A DNA stretch of 64,000 nt from an uncultured Clostridia bacterium. GTDB taxonomy: Bacteria; Bacillota; Clostridia; Christensenellales; Borkfalkiaceae. Under the pieces are notes generated by a model. The model did no database searches. It was not told the DNA's origin and saw only the letters and a list, made by a program, of their open reading frames with translations. The stretch covers positions 26,680 through 90,679 of the forward strand of contig CAMFEK010000005.1 of the NCBI GenBank assembly GCA_945949395.1, in the 5' to 3' direction. Each line of letters opens with the position of its first letter. Positions within the stretch are counted from its first letter, which is position 1. Position numbers and translations under genes: made by a program. Shown one piece after another: positions 25,028 to 33,611 of the stretch.

Positions 25028-26527
25028 ATGGAATCCAAAAGAACAGAAAAAGCCACGCTTGTGGACGGATCAACAATTGAATATGTTGTAAAAGACAATC
25101 CGCCGAAAGGTGGAATGAAATATACGTACTTTACTCCAGACAAAAAATATGTTGTTCAATTTTTTAATGATCCAAAAAATGCTAACGACATAAATATACA
25201 CAAAAGACTTGAGGCTATTGTTGGTAAGTATAATCCAACGTTGTCGGAAGAAAAAGGTGGTTCAAGAGGAAATACGCAGCTTGCGGCAGATTATTTTTCC
25301 AGTCGTTTTTGTTGGCCGAAATCCCTTATTAAGAGTCCAGAATTTGGTATAGTGTGTCCCGCTTATCCTTCTAATTATTTTTTTAGTGAAAACTCAACTG
25401 ATATTGAAGGATACAAAGATATCTTAAAAGGGAAAGATAAGAAAAGTACATACTTTACATCTCCTAAACTCAGTAAATATTTAAAATCAGATGAGTTGGG
25501 TGATTTTAGAAGTATGTTAAGTTTGTCGATAAATTTGGCTCGTTCAATACGACGTATGCATCAGGCAGGGTTGGCACACTCGGATTTATCTTGCAATAAT
25601 GTATTAATAGATCCACAAAAAGGGACTTGTGTTGTAATTGATATAGACTCTTTAGTTGTCCCGGGACTATATCCACCGGAGGTTATTGGAACTTCGGGTT
25701 ACATAGCTCCTGAAGTCTTAGAGACAATGGAGTTGCCGATAGATGATCCCAATCGAAAGTTGCCTTCTTCTTATACTGATCTCCATTCGATGGCTGTATT
25801 AATATATGAGTATTTATTAAAAAGGCATCCCTTGAAAGGTCCAAAGGTGTATTCTACTGAATCAGCAGAAAAAGATGATTTTCTAGCTTTAGGTCCTAAG
25901 GCAACCTTTATAGAGAATCCAGTTGATAAAAGTAATCGCCCTAAGGACTTGACTTATACTATAAAAGATTTAGGACCTGAACTTGAAAAACTGTTTATTC
26001 GTGCGTTTGTTGATGGACTGCATAGCCCTAATGAGAGACCTACGGCGATGGAATGGGAAAAAGGACTTGTAAAGACTTGGGATATGTTATCTCAATGTTC
26101 GAATTCTAAATGTACACATAAATGGTTTGTGTTACATGATCCCCAAAAGCCTATCTGCCCATACTGTAAAACAAAAATAAAAGCTAAAGAAGTTGTTCGT
26201 TTGAAACTAAAAAGTAGAGTTAGGGGAAGAAATGGACAATGGATTGATGCTGGGGAAATCAACTGTTATGATAATATGCCTATATTTAAGTGGCATATAT
26301 ACTCAAACTGCTTCCCTGACGAAAAAGCTGAGAGAGATTTACAGGCTTCAATTCATTATTATCAGGGACAATGGATCTTTGTTAATAGAGGAATAGCTGG
26401 AATGCTTTCGCCTAGTGGTAATATCGTACCAATAGGTCAAGCGGTTTTATTAAGCGATGGAAGTTCTTTTCAAGCTTCAAATGATGAAAAGGGTTATTTA
26501 ATTGAAGCATCTATTACAAGATGGTGA
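25028..26527 (+). CDS. Protein kinase with C-terminal zinc ribbon, TerY-P triad (499 aa)
   Basis: Eukaryote-like kinase domain (about 15-345): a Gly-rich loop region (PPKGGMKYTYF), catalytic loop HSDLSCNNVLID (about 184-195), a DFG-equivalent IDIDSL and the APE motif IAPEVLE. After it comes a zinc ribbon, CSNSKCTHKW ... CPYCK (about 357-379), then a beta-rich C-terminal domain. Kinases with this zinc-ribbon tail are the hallmark third member of the TerY-P triad. The Gly-loop and DFG are divergent, but HxDxxxxN is intact, so activity is likely. No membrane helix, so it is a cytosolic kinase. Confidence 0.9.
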   Translation: MESKRTEKATLVDGSTIEYVVKDNPPKGGMKYTYFTPDKKYVVQFFNDPKNANDINIHKRLEAIVGKYNPTLSEEKGGSRGNTQLAADYFSSRFCWPKSLIKSPEFGIVCPAYPSNYFFSENSTDIEGYKDILKGKDKKSTYFTSPKLSKYLKSDELGDFRSMLSLSINLARSIRRMHQAGLAHSDLSCNNVLIDPQKGTCVVIDIDSLVVPGLYPPEVIGTSGYIAPEVLETMELPIDDPNRKLPSSYTDLHSMAVLIYEYLLKRHPLKGPKVYSTESAEKDDFLALGPKATFIENPVDKSNRPKDLTYTIKDLGPELEKLFIRAFVDGLHSPNERPTAMEWEKGLVKTWDMLSQCSNSKCTHKWFVLHDPQKPICPYCKTKIKAKEVVRLKLKSRVRGRNGQWIDAGEINCYDNMPIFKWHIYSNCFPDEKAERDLQASIHYYQGQWIFVNRGIAGMLSPSGNIVPIGQAVLLSDGSSFQASNDEKGYLIEASITRW

Positions 26528-26531
26528 TGAG

Positions 26532-26678
26532 ATGAAAGATGATAATAAAAGCGAGAAAAGGGGCTCTACCTTTAGAGTTATTCTATCAGGATTAATATGT
26601 TTTGTAGTTGTTTGGGGAACTATGGTGGGGGCAATTATAGCCTTTCACTATTTGAAAGAAATTCTATTTATAAAATAA
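26532..26678 (+). CDS. Small single-pass membrane protein (48 aa)
   Basis: MKDDNKSEKRGSTF, then one hydrophobic helix (about residues 16-40), then KEILFIK. It begins 4 bases after the kinase stop and ends 13 bases before the Ca2+ ATPase start, so it is placed as a real operon member although the SD is weak. It may be a regulatory subunit of the ATPase, like small helical regulators of P-type pumps; that is inference from position and shape only. Confidence 0.6.
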   Translation: MKDDNKSEKRGSTFRVILSGLICFVVVWGTMVGAIIAFHYLKEILFIK

Positions 26679-26691
26679 TTTGGAGGAACAA

Positions 26692-29349
26692 ATGAAAATT
26701 ACAGGTTTAAATGATTCTCAAGTTGAAGAATCCAGAAAAAAACATGGAAGCAATCAATTAACAGAGAAAAAATCTGAAGGTTTCTGGAGTAATCTTTGGG
26801 ATAACTTCCAAGATCCTATGATTAAAATTCTTTGTGTTGCATTGCTTATTAATGTTGTATTTGCAATATTAGGGCAAGTTGCTTGGTATGAATCTGTTGG
26901 TATTGCAGCAGCTGTTATATTAGCAACTTTCGTTTCAACATTTTCTGAATATCGTAATGAAAGTGCATTTCAAAAACTTCAAGATGAAGCATCTCAGATT
27001 AAATGTAAAGTTTATAGAAACGGTGAAATTGTAGAAATTCCTATTGATCAAATCGTCGTAGGTGATTGTGTTTTATTGCAATCGGGAGATAAGATTCCGG
27101 CAGATGGATTAATCATTGATGGAACAATTCAGGTAGATCAATCTGTATTAAATGGTGAAACGAAAGAAGCATCGAAAAATGTCAAACCTGAAGGTTATAC
27201 TGACGATGATGCAAATACCGATTTTTTAAATGAGTACAAAGTATTTAGAGGTTCAGTTGTTTGTTCGGGTAATGCTGTAATGCAGGTTTCCAAGGTCGGC
27301 GATGGAACTGTTTACGGTAAGATTGCTAGCGAATTACAGTCCGATGATGATAGAGAAACTCCGTTAAAGTTAAAGCTTGGAAAGTTGGCTGATCAAATTA
27401 GCAAATTTGGTTATATTGGTGGTATAGCGATTGCTGTTGCGTTCTTGTTCCAACGAGTATTTGTTCAAAATGGATTCGATTTTGCCTTGATTGGAACGTA
27501 TTGTTCAAACTGGATGGTTCTTGTTAATGACGTCGTAGAAGCTGTTATGCTGGCAGTTATCATTATTGTAATGGCTGTTCCTGAAGGATTGCCCTTGATG
27601 ATTGCTATTGTGTCTGCACAAAATATGGGCAAAATGCTTAAAGATAATGTCTTAGTAAGAAAAGTTTCAGGTATTGAAACGGCAGGTAGTTTAAACATCT
27701 TGTTCAGCGATAAAACAGGAACAATCACAAAAGGTCAGTTGGAAGCTGTTGCATTCGTTGAAGGTAATGGTAAGGAACATAAAGAATATAAGTCAATTCC
27801 TGAAAAACTAGCAAAATTAGTTAGTTTGAGTGTCCTTTGTAACACAAATGCTGTTGTATCGGGCGAAGGGAAAAATGTTCATTTCGTTGGTGGTAATGCA
27901 ACGGAAAGAGCCATTATGGGTTTCGTTCCAATGGAACGTATCGAAGGTGTTGAGATTGGTGCTAATATTCCCTTTAATAGTAAAAATAAGTATTCTGCAA
28001 CATCTATAGACGGAAATAAGACTATTTCTTTGATTAAAGGTGCACCTGAAAAAATTCTTGAAAAGTGTTCATTCTATTACAACGAGAATGGTGAAAAGGT
28101 ATCCTTTGCTGGCGACTATACTTCAATTAATAAAAAAATTGATATGTTAGCAGGAAGAGCAATTCGAGTTTTGGCATTAGCTACTTGCGATAGCGTGATT
28201 GAAAATAATGAATTGCCTGTTGGTGAATGGACTTTAGTCGGTGTTATTGGTATTCGTGATGAAGTTAGACCTGAAGCAATAACTGCCATTTCAAAGGTAA
28301 AGCAAGCTGGTGTCCAAGTAATAATGATTACTGGAGATAGAAAAGATACCGCTATTGCAATTGCAAAAGAAGCTGGTTTGATTACATCCGAACAGGATAT
28401 TGTATTGACTTCTGATGAAGTTGCTGCGTTGTCCGATGATGAGTTAAAGAAAAAATTACCTAAGATTAGAGTTGTTGCAAGAGCTTTGCCTAGTGATAAG
28501 AGTCGTTTTGTGAATATTGCTCAAGAGTTAAATCTTGTTGTAGGTATGACTGGCGATGGTGTAAATGACTCACCTGCACTTAAAAAGGCAGATGTTGGTT
28601 TTGCTATGGGTGGTGGTACAGAAGTTGCAAAAGAAGCAAGTGAAGTTGTAATTCTTGACGATAACTTTAGTTCTATCGAAAAGGCTATCTTATACGGAAG
28701 AACCATATTTAATAGTATTAGAAAATTCATTATTTTCCAATTAACAATTAACGTTGCCGCTGTATTAATTTCATTTATTTGCCCTCTGCTTGGTATAGAG
28801 AATCCTTTGTCGATTACCCAGATTTTGTGGGTTAACCTTGTAATGGATACACTAGCTGCGTTGGCATTTGGTGGTGAACCTGCATTAGATAAATATATGC
28901 AAGAGAAACCTAAACGCAGGGATGAGGCAATTGTTAGTCCGTATATGTGGAGTTCCATTCTTGTTGGTAGTCTTTGGACTTTTGCTTTGAGTATGATTTT
29001 TATCCTCACTCCATTTGTCAAAGGTTTCTTTAGAGAAAGTTTGGATAATAGTTACCTTTTAACAGGTTATTTTGCATTCTTTATCTTTAGTTCTGTATTT
29101 AATGCATTTAATGCGAGAACAGATGAAATGAATTTGTTTAAAAATATTGGTAAGAACAAAGGATTCTTACAAATAATTGCTCTTATTGTTGTAGTACAAG
29201 TTCTTTTAACATATTTCGGTAGTGTTATCTTTAGATGCTTTGGATTGAACGTTACGGAGTGGATAGTAGTTTTAATTATGGCTTTCAGTATCATTCCTGT
29301 TGATTTACTTAGAAAAGCAATATTTAAATTGGTTTCAAAAAAGAAATAG
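26692..29349 (+). CDS. PMCA-type calcium-translocating P-type ATPase (885 aa)
   Basis: P2-type ion pump. Phosphorylation motif SDKTGTIT (Asp near residue 338), MAVPEGLPLMIA in helix 4 (ion site), KGAPE in the nucleotide domain, and MTGDGVNDSPALKKADVGFAMG (about 619). The C-terminal helices contain WVNLVMDTLAALAFG, as in Ca2+ pumps. Pattern and length match bacterial PMCA-type Ca2+ ATPases. It exports Ca2+ across the plasma membrane. ATG 26692 has SD GGAGG 5 nt upstream; the earlier TTG at 26680 is not used. Ca2+ ATPases recur in Ter loci, where TerD proteins bind Ca2+, so the pump probably sets the ion level they sense. Confidence 0.94.
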   Translation: MKITGLNDSQVEESRKKHGSNQLTEKKSEGFWSNLWDNFQDPMIKILCVALLINVVFAILGQVAWYESVGIAAAVILATFVSTFSEYRNESAFQKLQDEASQIKCKVYRNGEIVEIPIDQIVVGDCVLLQSGDKIPADGLIIDGTIQVDQSVLNGETKEASKNVKPEGYTDDDANTDFLNEYKVFRGSVVCSGNAVMQVSKVGDGTVYGKIASELQSDDDRETPLKLKLGKLADQISKFGYIGGIAIAVAFLFQRVFVQNGFDFALIGTYCSNWMVLVNDVVEAVMLAVIIIVMAVPEGLPLMIAIVSAQNMGKMLKDNVLVRKVSGIETAGSLNILFSDKTGTITKGQLEAVAFVEGNGKEHKEYKSIPEKLAKLVSLSVLCNTNAVVSGEGKNVHFVGGNATERAIMGFVPMERIEGVEIGANIPFNSKNKYSATSIDGNKTISLIKGAPEKILEKCSFYYNENGEKVSFAGDYTSINKKIDMLAGRAIRVLALATCDSVIENNELPVGEWTLVGVIGIRDEVRPEAITAISKVKQAGVQVIMITGDRKDTAIAIAKEAGLITSEQDIVLTSDEVAALSDDELKKKLPKIRVVARALPSDKSRFVNIAQELNLVVGMTGDGVNDSPALKKADVGFAMGGGTEVAKEASEVVILDDNFSSIEKAILYGRTIFNSIRKFIIFQLTINVAAVLISFICPLLGIENPLSITQILWVNLVMDTLAALAFGGEPALDKYMQEKPKRRDEAIVSPYMWSSILVGSLWTFALSMIFILTPFVKGFFRESLDNSYLLTGYFAFFIFSSVFNAFNARTDEMNLFKNIGKNKGFLQIIALIVVVQVLLTYFGSVIFRCFGLNVTEWIVVLIMAFSIIPVDLLRKAIFKLVSKKK

Positions 29350-29355
29350 TAATCT

Positions 29356-30000
29356 ATGAATTATAAAATATTATATCCAGGGGCTTATCCAGTAGTACAG
29401 TTTGATTTGGATTATGGTGACTCAATTAAGGCGGAAGCAGACGCAATGATTTCAATGTCATCAAATTTAGAAATAAAGGGCTCTGTGGATGGAGGATTAT
29501 TAAAAGGCATAGCAAGACGTTATTTGGGCAATGAAAGCTTCTTTTTTCAAACTATAACAGCAAATCGTAGTTCAGGAACAGCTATTTTAGGTCCTCCATA
29601 CCCAGGTGGAATTATTGATGTTCGCTTAGACGGAACTTATTCGCTAAAGGTTCAGAAAGATGGATTTTTAGCTGCAACTAAGGATGTTCAAGTTGATACT
29701 TCAATACAAAATCTTGCTCAAGGGATTTTTTCAAAAGAAGGATTTTTTGTGTTAAATCTCAAAGGCAAAGGCGTTGCATTCCTTAATAGTTATGGAGCTA
29801 TTCATATGCTAAACCTGTCAGCAGGAGAAGAGGTTTTGATTGATAATGGTCATTTGGTGGCTTGGCCAGAATATATGCACTATTCAATAGAAAGAGCAGG
29901 AAATAATATATTCGCAAGTTTAACTTCTGGTGAATGTTTAGTGTGTAGATTCCGTGGGCCTGGATTTGTATTAATTCAAACGAGAAAACCTTTAAATTAA
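29356..30000 (+). CDS. AIM24/TIGR00266-family protein (214 aa)
   Basis: An all-beta protein matching the TIGR00266/AIM24 pattern: FDLDYGDSIKAEADAMISMSSNLEIKGS near the start, ...GGLLKGIARRYLGNESFF, then TGTAILGPPYPG-like and GAIHMLNLSAGEEVLIDNGHLVAW in the middle (typically LxxGExxxVDxGxLVAf). Bacterial members are cytoplasmic trimers of tryptophan-RNA-binding-like fold found beside TerD genes; their biochemical role is unknown. Six bases after the ATPase, translationally close. Confidence 0.85.
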   Translation: MNYKILYPGAYPVVQFDLDYGDSIKAEADAMISMSSNLEIKGSVDGGLLKGIARRYLGNESFFFQTITANRSSGTAILGPPYPGGIIDVRLDGTYSLKVQKDGFLAATKDVQVDTSIQNLAQGIFSKEGFFVLNLKGKGVAFLNSYGAIHMLNLSAGEEVLIDNGHLVAWPEYMHYSIERAGNNIFASLTSGECLVCRFRGPGFVLIQTRKPLN

Positions 30001-30019
30001 ATAAAAAAAGGAGATATTT

Positions 30020-30613
30020 ATGTCAGTTAATTTGCAAAAAGGTCAAAAAGTTGATCTTAGAAAAAGTGGAAGCAATAGTGCTTTAAGAAAAGTTATGGTC
30101 GGTCTTGGTTGGGATGAAGTTGAGCAAAAAAGACATTGGTTTGCTCCTAAGCCTCAAGATATTGACTGTGATGCAAGTGCAATTCTTTGTAAAGGTGGAA
30201 AGTTGTTAGAAGCAAAGGATTTGGTTTTCTATAATAACTTACATCACTTTACAGGAACTGTTATGCATCAAGGCGATAACCTGACTGGTGCAGGTGAAGG
30301 TGATGATGAACAGATTTTTGTGGATCTTCAGAATCTTCCTAGTGATTATGATAGAGTTGTTTTTGTAGTAACAATCTATCAAGCTCGTGAAAGAAAACAG
30401 CATTTTGGATTAATTGAAAATGCGTTTATTAGAATTTGTGATGCAGAAACGAATGTTGAGATTTGCAAGTTCAATCTTTCTGAAAACTATTATGGTAAGA
30501 CAGCCATGATTGTTGGTGAAGTATATCGTTATGGTAACGATTGGAAATTTAATGCAATCGGACAACCTACAACAGATAATAGCATCACGGAAATGGCTCA
30601 AAGATTTATGTAA
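30020..30613 (+). CDS. terD: TerD-family Ca2+-binding stress protein (197 aa)
   Basis: TerD fold: MSVNLQKGQKVDLRK at the N-terminus, metal-binding DIDCDASAIL (about 47-56), VFYNNL, GDNLTGAGEGDDEQIFVDL (about 91-109) and VVFVVTIYQA. TerD proteins bind two Ca2+ through the D-x-D and G-D-D-E motifs and are induced in tellurite, acid and phage stress. Good SD GGAG. It has an insert between LGWDE and the DxD motif, and a C instead of the usual L between the Asp residues. First of three TerD-type genes in a row. Confidence 0.92.
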   Translation: MSVNLQKGQKVDLRKSGSNSALRKVMVGLGWDEVEQKRHWFAPKPQDIDCDASAILCKGGKLLEAKDLVFYNNLHHFTGTVMHQGDNLTGAGEGDDEQIFVDLQNLPSDYDRVVFVVTIYQARERKQHFGLIENAFIRICDAETNVEICKFNLSENYYGKTAMIVGEVYRYGNDWKFNAIGQPTTDNSITEMAQRFM

Positions 30614-30633
30614 TTAAATAAGGAGTATGTATT

Positions 30634-31224
30634 ATGGGCGTTAATCTTTCTAAAGGTCAAAGAGTAAGTTTGGATAAGGGCATGAAATTGGCTCTTGTTG
30701 GTTTGGGTTGGGATCCTAATCGTTATGATGGCGGTTTTGATTTTGACTTGGATGCATCTGCATTTTTGCTTGGTGCAAATGGAAAAGTTAGTTGTGATGA
30801 AGACTTTGTATTCTATGGTAATCAAGAACATCGTAGCGGCTCTGTAAAATCTATGGGTGATGATCGTACAGGCGGTAATAGTGAAGATGGCGATGATGAG
30901 CAAATTGTTATTGACTTCGCTAAAGTTCCTGCAAATGTACAGAAAATTGCTATTACAGTAACTATTTATGATGCTGTTCCTCGTAAACAGAATTTTGGAC
31001 AAGTATCAAATTCCTATGTTAGAGTTATGAAAATTCGTAACGAGGGAGATTCTGATGGGGAAGAGGTTCTTCGATTCGATTTAGGTGAAGAATTCTCCAT
31101 TGAAACAGCTATTGTTGTTTGTGAAATTTATCGTAATGGAAACGATTGGAAATTTAATGCTGTTGGTGCGGGTTATCAAGGTGGCCTTGAGGCATTATGT
31201 CATCAATTTGGTGTAAATGTGTAA
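30634..31224 (+). CDS. terD: TerD-family Ca2+-binding stress protein, canonical (196 aa)
   Basis: The closest of the three to classic TerD/Ter[43 protein letters not shown] (about 34-51), [21 protein letters not shown] and [23 protein letters not shown], ending in [20 protein letters not shown]. All metal ligands present. SD AAGGAG 9 nt upstream. A strong terminator hairpin (31248-31294) follows, so this gene likely marks the end of the most abundant part of the transcript. Confidence 0.95.
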   Translation: MGVNLSKGQRVSLDKGMKLALVGLGWDPNRYDGGFDFDLDASAFLLGANGKVSCDEDFVFYGNQEHRSGSVKSMGDDRTGGNSEDGDDEQIVIDFAKVPANVQKIAITVTIYDAVPRKQNFGQVSNSYVRVMKIRNEGDSDGEEVLRFDLGEEFSIETAIVVCEIYRNGNDWKFNAVGAGYQGGLEALCHQFGVNV

Positions 31225-31247
31225 TATATACATATAACTGATGTGTT

Positions 31248-31294
31248 GGTGCATCAGAGAGAAGAGTTTATTTTTCTCTGATGCACCTCTTTTT
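31248..31294 (+). terminator. Intra-operon terminator after terD
   Basis: Perfect 13-bp stem GGTGCATCAGAGA (31248-31260) and complement (31275-31287), then TCTTTTT. It lies 23 bases after the terD stop and 7 bases before the next start, with no promoter evident between. Partial read-through or attenuation is implied for the downstream type VII genes. Confidence 0.85.
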
Positions 31295-31300
31295 AATATA

Positions 31301-32596
31301 ATGGGTAATGTTATTCAAAAATTATTAGACAATGTTAAGGATGGGGAAATAATACAATTGCCTGTTGGGGAATACATGGGACCATTTTATATAAGAAGAC
31401 CGTGTAAATTGATAGGTAATAAAACTACTTTATGGACAGAAAAAGGTAGTGTTCTAAATATTACTGCGAATGGAGTCTCTCTCGAAGGTATGAGAGTTGA
31501 GACAACAGGAGATTTGCAAGCATTAGAGGATATATCTATTGAGTGCGGACAGTATTCTTTTAGTGCTTATAATGTTGGAATATCTGGTAATGTAGGTGGC
31601 GATAATCTTGAGAATGTATGGGATTTTCCCAAATCCGTAGATTTAGGGAAGTTTACCTCGGGGAAAGAAAATACTTTTTACATTGAAGTATTTGCAAACA
31701 ATAAGGCTACTGTTACCTCAAAAATAGATGGTATTTATATTGAACCTAGGAACATAAAAAAAGGAATCAATAAAATATGCATAAAGACAGACAAGTTGAG
31801 AAATAGAACTTGTATATTTGGCGAGATATTAATAGAATCTAAGTTTATTAGACGTATTTATGTTTCGGGACAGGCTTTAGAGTCTGTACAAGAAAAAAAA
31901 GATGAATGTTTGTATTCATCTAAAAGTGAAATAAAAAGAACAGAGAAAAATATAATTTCGGAAAACATTCCAAAGATTGAGCTGGTTGATCAAACATATA
32001 TACCTGATGGTAATTCTTTAATAATGCCTGTTGTAGAAGAAAGTTGTAATGAAGAAGTGAAAGCTGAATCAATAATATCATTACAAAAAGGACAAAGAAT
32101 AGGGTTGAAAGAAAATGATTCGGAATTAAGAATAGTTGTAGAACATCAAGTTGTAGGTAACGTATCTGTTGATCCTTATCTATTTTTGGTAGATGAACGT
32201 GATAAAGTTAAAACGGATAATGATCTAATCTTCTTTGGAAATAACACAACACCGAATCAATCTATAGAAGTGTTTGAGCTAGAGGGGAATAAAACAGAAA
32301 CTTCGATAAAAATAAATAAAGTGGAATCTTGGATAAATAAGATTATCTTTGTTTTTTCTATATATCAGTCAAGTAAAAAGAAAGTGGATTTTTCTAGAGT
32401 AAAATGGACAAAAATTAGGATTTGTTCTGATGTATCTACATATGAGATTTATATTGATGATATAAAAGATGGACAGAGTATGATCCCTTTTGAAATCTAT
32501 AAATATAAGGGGCTTTGGAAACTAAGAGTAGTATCTTCAGAACTTCATAGTGATATAGAAAAGATTTGTGAGACTTATGGGGTCAATGTGGATTAA
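31301..32596 (+). CDS. Protein with N-terminal beta-rich domain and degenerate TerD domain (431 aa)
   Basis: Residues 1-~70 (VKDGEIIQLPVGEYMGPFYIRRPCKLIG, then LNITANGVSLEGMRVETTG) look like the rungs of a right-handed parallel beta-helix. The middle is beta-rich and then a Lys/Glu linker. From about 256 a TerD-like domain begins (ISLQKGQRIGL...IIFVFSIYQ...SRVKWTKIRI...YKYKGLWKLRVV). The Ca2+ ligands are lost: VDPYLFLV replaces the D-x-D motif and the GDDE segment is absent. It is probably a structural or decoy TerD module. Start taken as ATG 31301, after the terminator. No SD is visible; an in-frame ATG at 31241 lies inside the hairpin and is unlikely. Confidence 0.75.
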   Translation: MGNVIQKLLDNVKDGEIIQLPVGEYMGPFYIRRPCKLIGNKTTLWTEKGSVLNITANGVSLEGMRVETTGDLQALEDISIECGQYSFSAYNVGISGNVGGDNLENVWDFPKSVDLGKFTSGKENTFYIEVFANNKATVTSKIDGIYIEPRNIKKGINKICIKTDKLRNRTCIFGEILIESKFIRRIYVSGQALESVQEKKDECLYSSKSEIKRTEKNIISENIPKIELVDQTYIPDGNSLIMPVVEESCNEEVKAESIISLQKGQRIGLKENDSELRIVVEHQVVGNVSVDPYLFLVDERDKVKTDNDLIFFGNNTTPNQSIEVFELEGNKTETSIKINKVESWINKIIFVFSIYQSSKKKVDFSRVKWTKIRICSDVSTYEIYIDDIKDGQSMIPFEIYKYKGLWKLRVVSSELHSDIEKICETYGVNVD

Positions 32597-33548
32597 CAAA
32601 TATAACCATTACTACAATTTATTGACATTAGAAGAAAAAGAACTATACAAAAACTGTTATTTTTCAATAATAAACTATAGAAAATCATTGGAAGTTAGTA
32701 ATTTTTTAGAAAAGAATATTGAGAAAGTATTTAAGTATTTGGGACTTGATCATCCAGAGTTGTATTTTGTTGATTTTTGTTGTGTTAGAATAGCAGCTGG
32801 CATTTTTAGAAAAGAATTATTTTTTTCATATTCTTATGATATAAATGTGGTGAATTCAATTTCGATAAAAATAAAAGAAATTACAGACCTAATAATTCAA
32901 AAAGCGAGAAGCTTCGCAGGTGATTATGATAGAGTAAAGTATTTATATGACTATATTGTATGTAATATACGGTATGATTTTGATTCTATTTCAAGGCAAA
33001 GAACGGACAAGGTTTTTTATGAAGCTCACTCTATTGCTGGTCCGTTATTATCCAAGAAAGCTGTATGTGAAGGAATTGCAAAATTGTTTAAATTCTTATG
33101 CGATAAGTTGGATATTGAAGCTATCTGTGTAGTTGGAAAAGATAAAAAAAATGTTTCAGAAACATTGCATGAATGGAATATTGTAAAAATTGATGGAAAA
33201 TATTGTCAAGTAGATGCTACAGGTGATATTCAAGTTTATAGAGATAATCAAAAGTTATTATATATGTATTTTAATTTGACTGATGAAGAATTTTTTTATG
33301 ATCATTATTGGAATACTGCTGAAACTCCGAGTTGCTCAACAAGTAGTTATTCATTCTACCATAGGAGCAATTTTGAAATAAGGAACTTGTATGAGATAAC
33401 TGAAGCAATACAAAGGCAAATAAGATTAGGAAAACGAGAATTACTATTAAAAGTCATTTCAGATATTAACGATAATCAAGTTAATGAGGAAATTAAAAAA
33501 GCGTTTTTACTAATAATATTATATTACAAGGTTATTCGTACTCAATAA
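32577..33548 (+). CDS. Transglutaminase-like protein (323 aa)
   Basis: The cysteine-protease/transglutaminase core is visible: KAVCEGIAKLFKFLC (Cys near 162), LHEWNIVKIDGKYCQVDATGD (His near 197, Asp near 212). Together these give the Cys-His-Asp triad. The N- and C-terminal parts are unassigned helical regions. No signal peptide, so it acts in the cytoplasm as a peptidase or amidase-like enzyme. Start uncertain: ATG 32577 or 32586 overlap the end of the previous gene by about 10-20 bases, which suggests coupling. Confidence 0.8.
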   Translation: MGSMWINKYNHYYNLLTLEEKELYKNCYFSIINYRKSLEVSNFLEKNIEKVFKYLGLDHPELYFVDFCCVRIAAGIFRKELFFSYSYDINVVNSISIKIKEITDLIIQKARSFAGDYDRVKYLYDYIVCNIRYDFDSISRQRTDKVFYEAHSIAGPLLSKKAVCEGIAKLFKFLCDKLDIEAICVVGKDKKNVSETLHEWNIVKIDGKYCQVDATGDIQVYRDNQKLLYMYFNLTDEEFFYDHYWNTAETPSCSTSSYSFYHRSNFEIRNLYEITEAIQRQIRLGKRELLLKVISDINDNQVNEEIKKAFLLIILYYKVIRTQ

Positions 33549-33611
33549 AAATCTTTCCAGAGAAAAGGATTTATTTAATCGAGATAGTAAATCATATTTG
33601 AGGAGAATTAA

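Noticed and set aside
31241-31300. Upstream ATG for the TerD-fusion gene
   Set aside because: It lies within the terminator stem-loop and adds 20 residues unlike the following domain; start moved to 31301.
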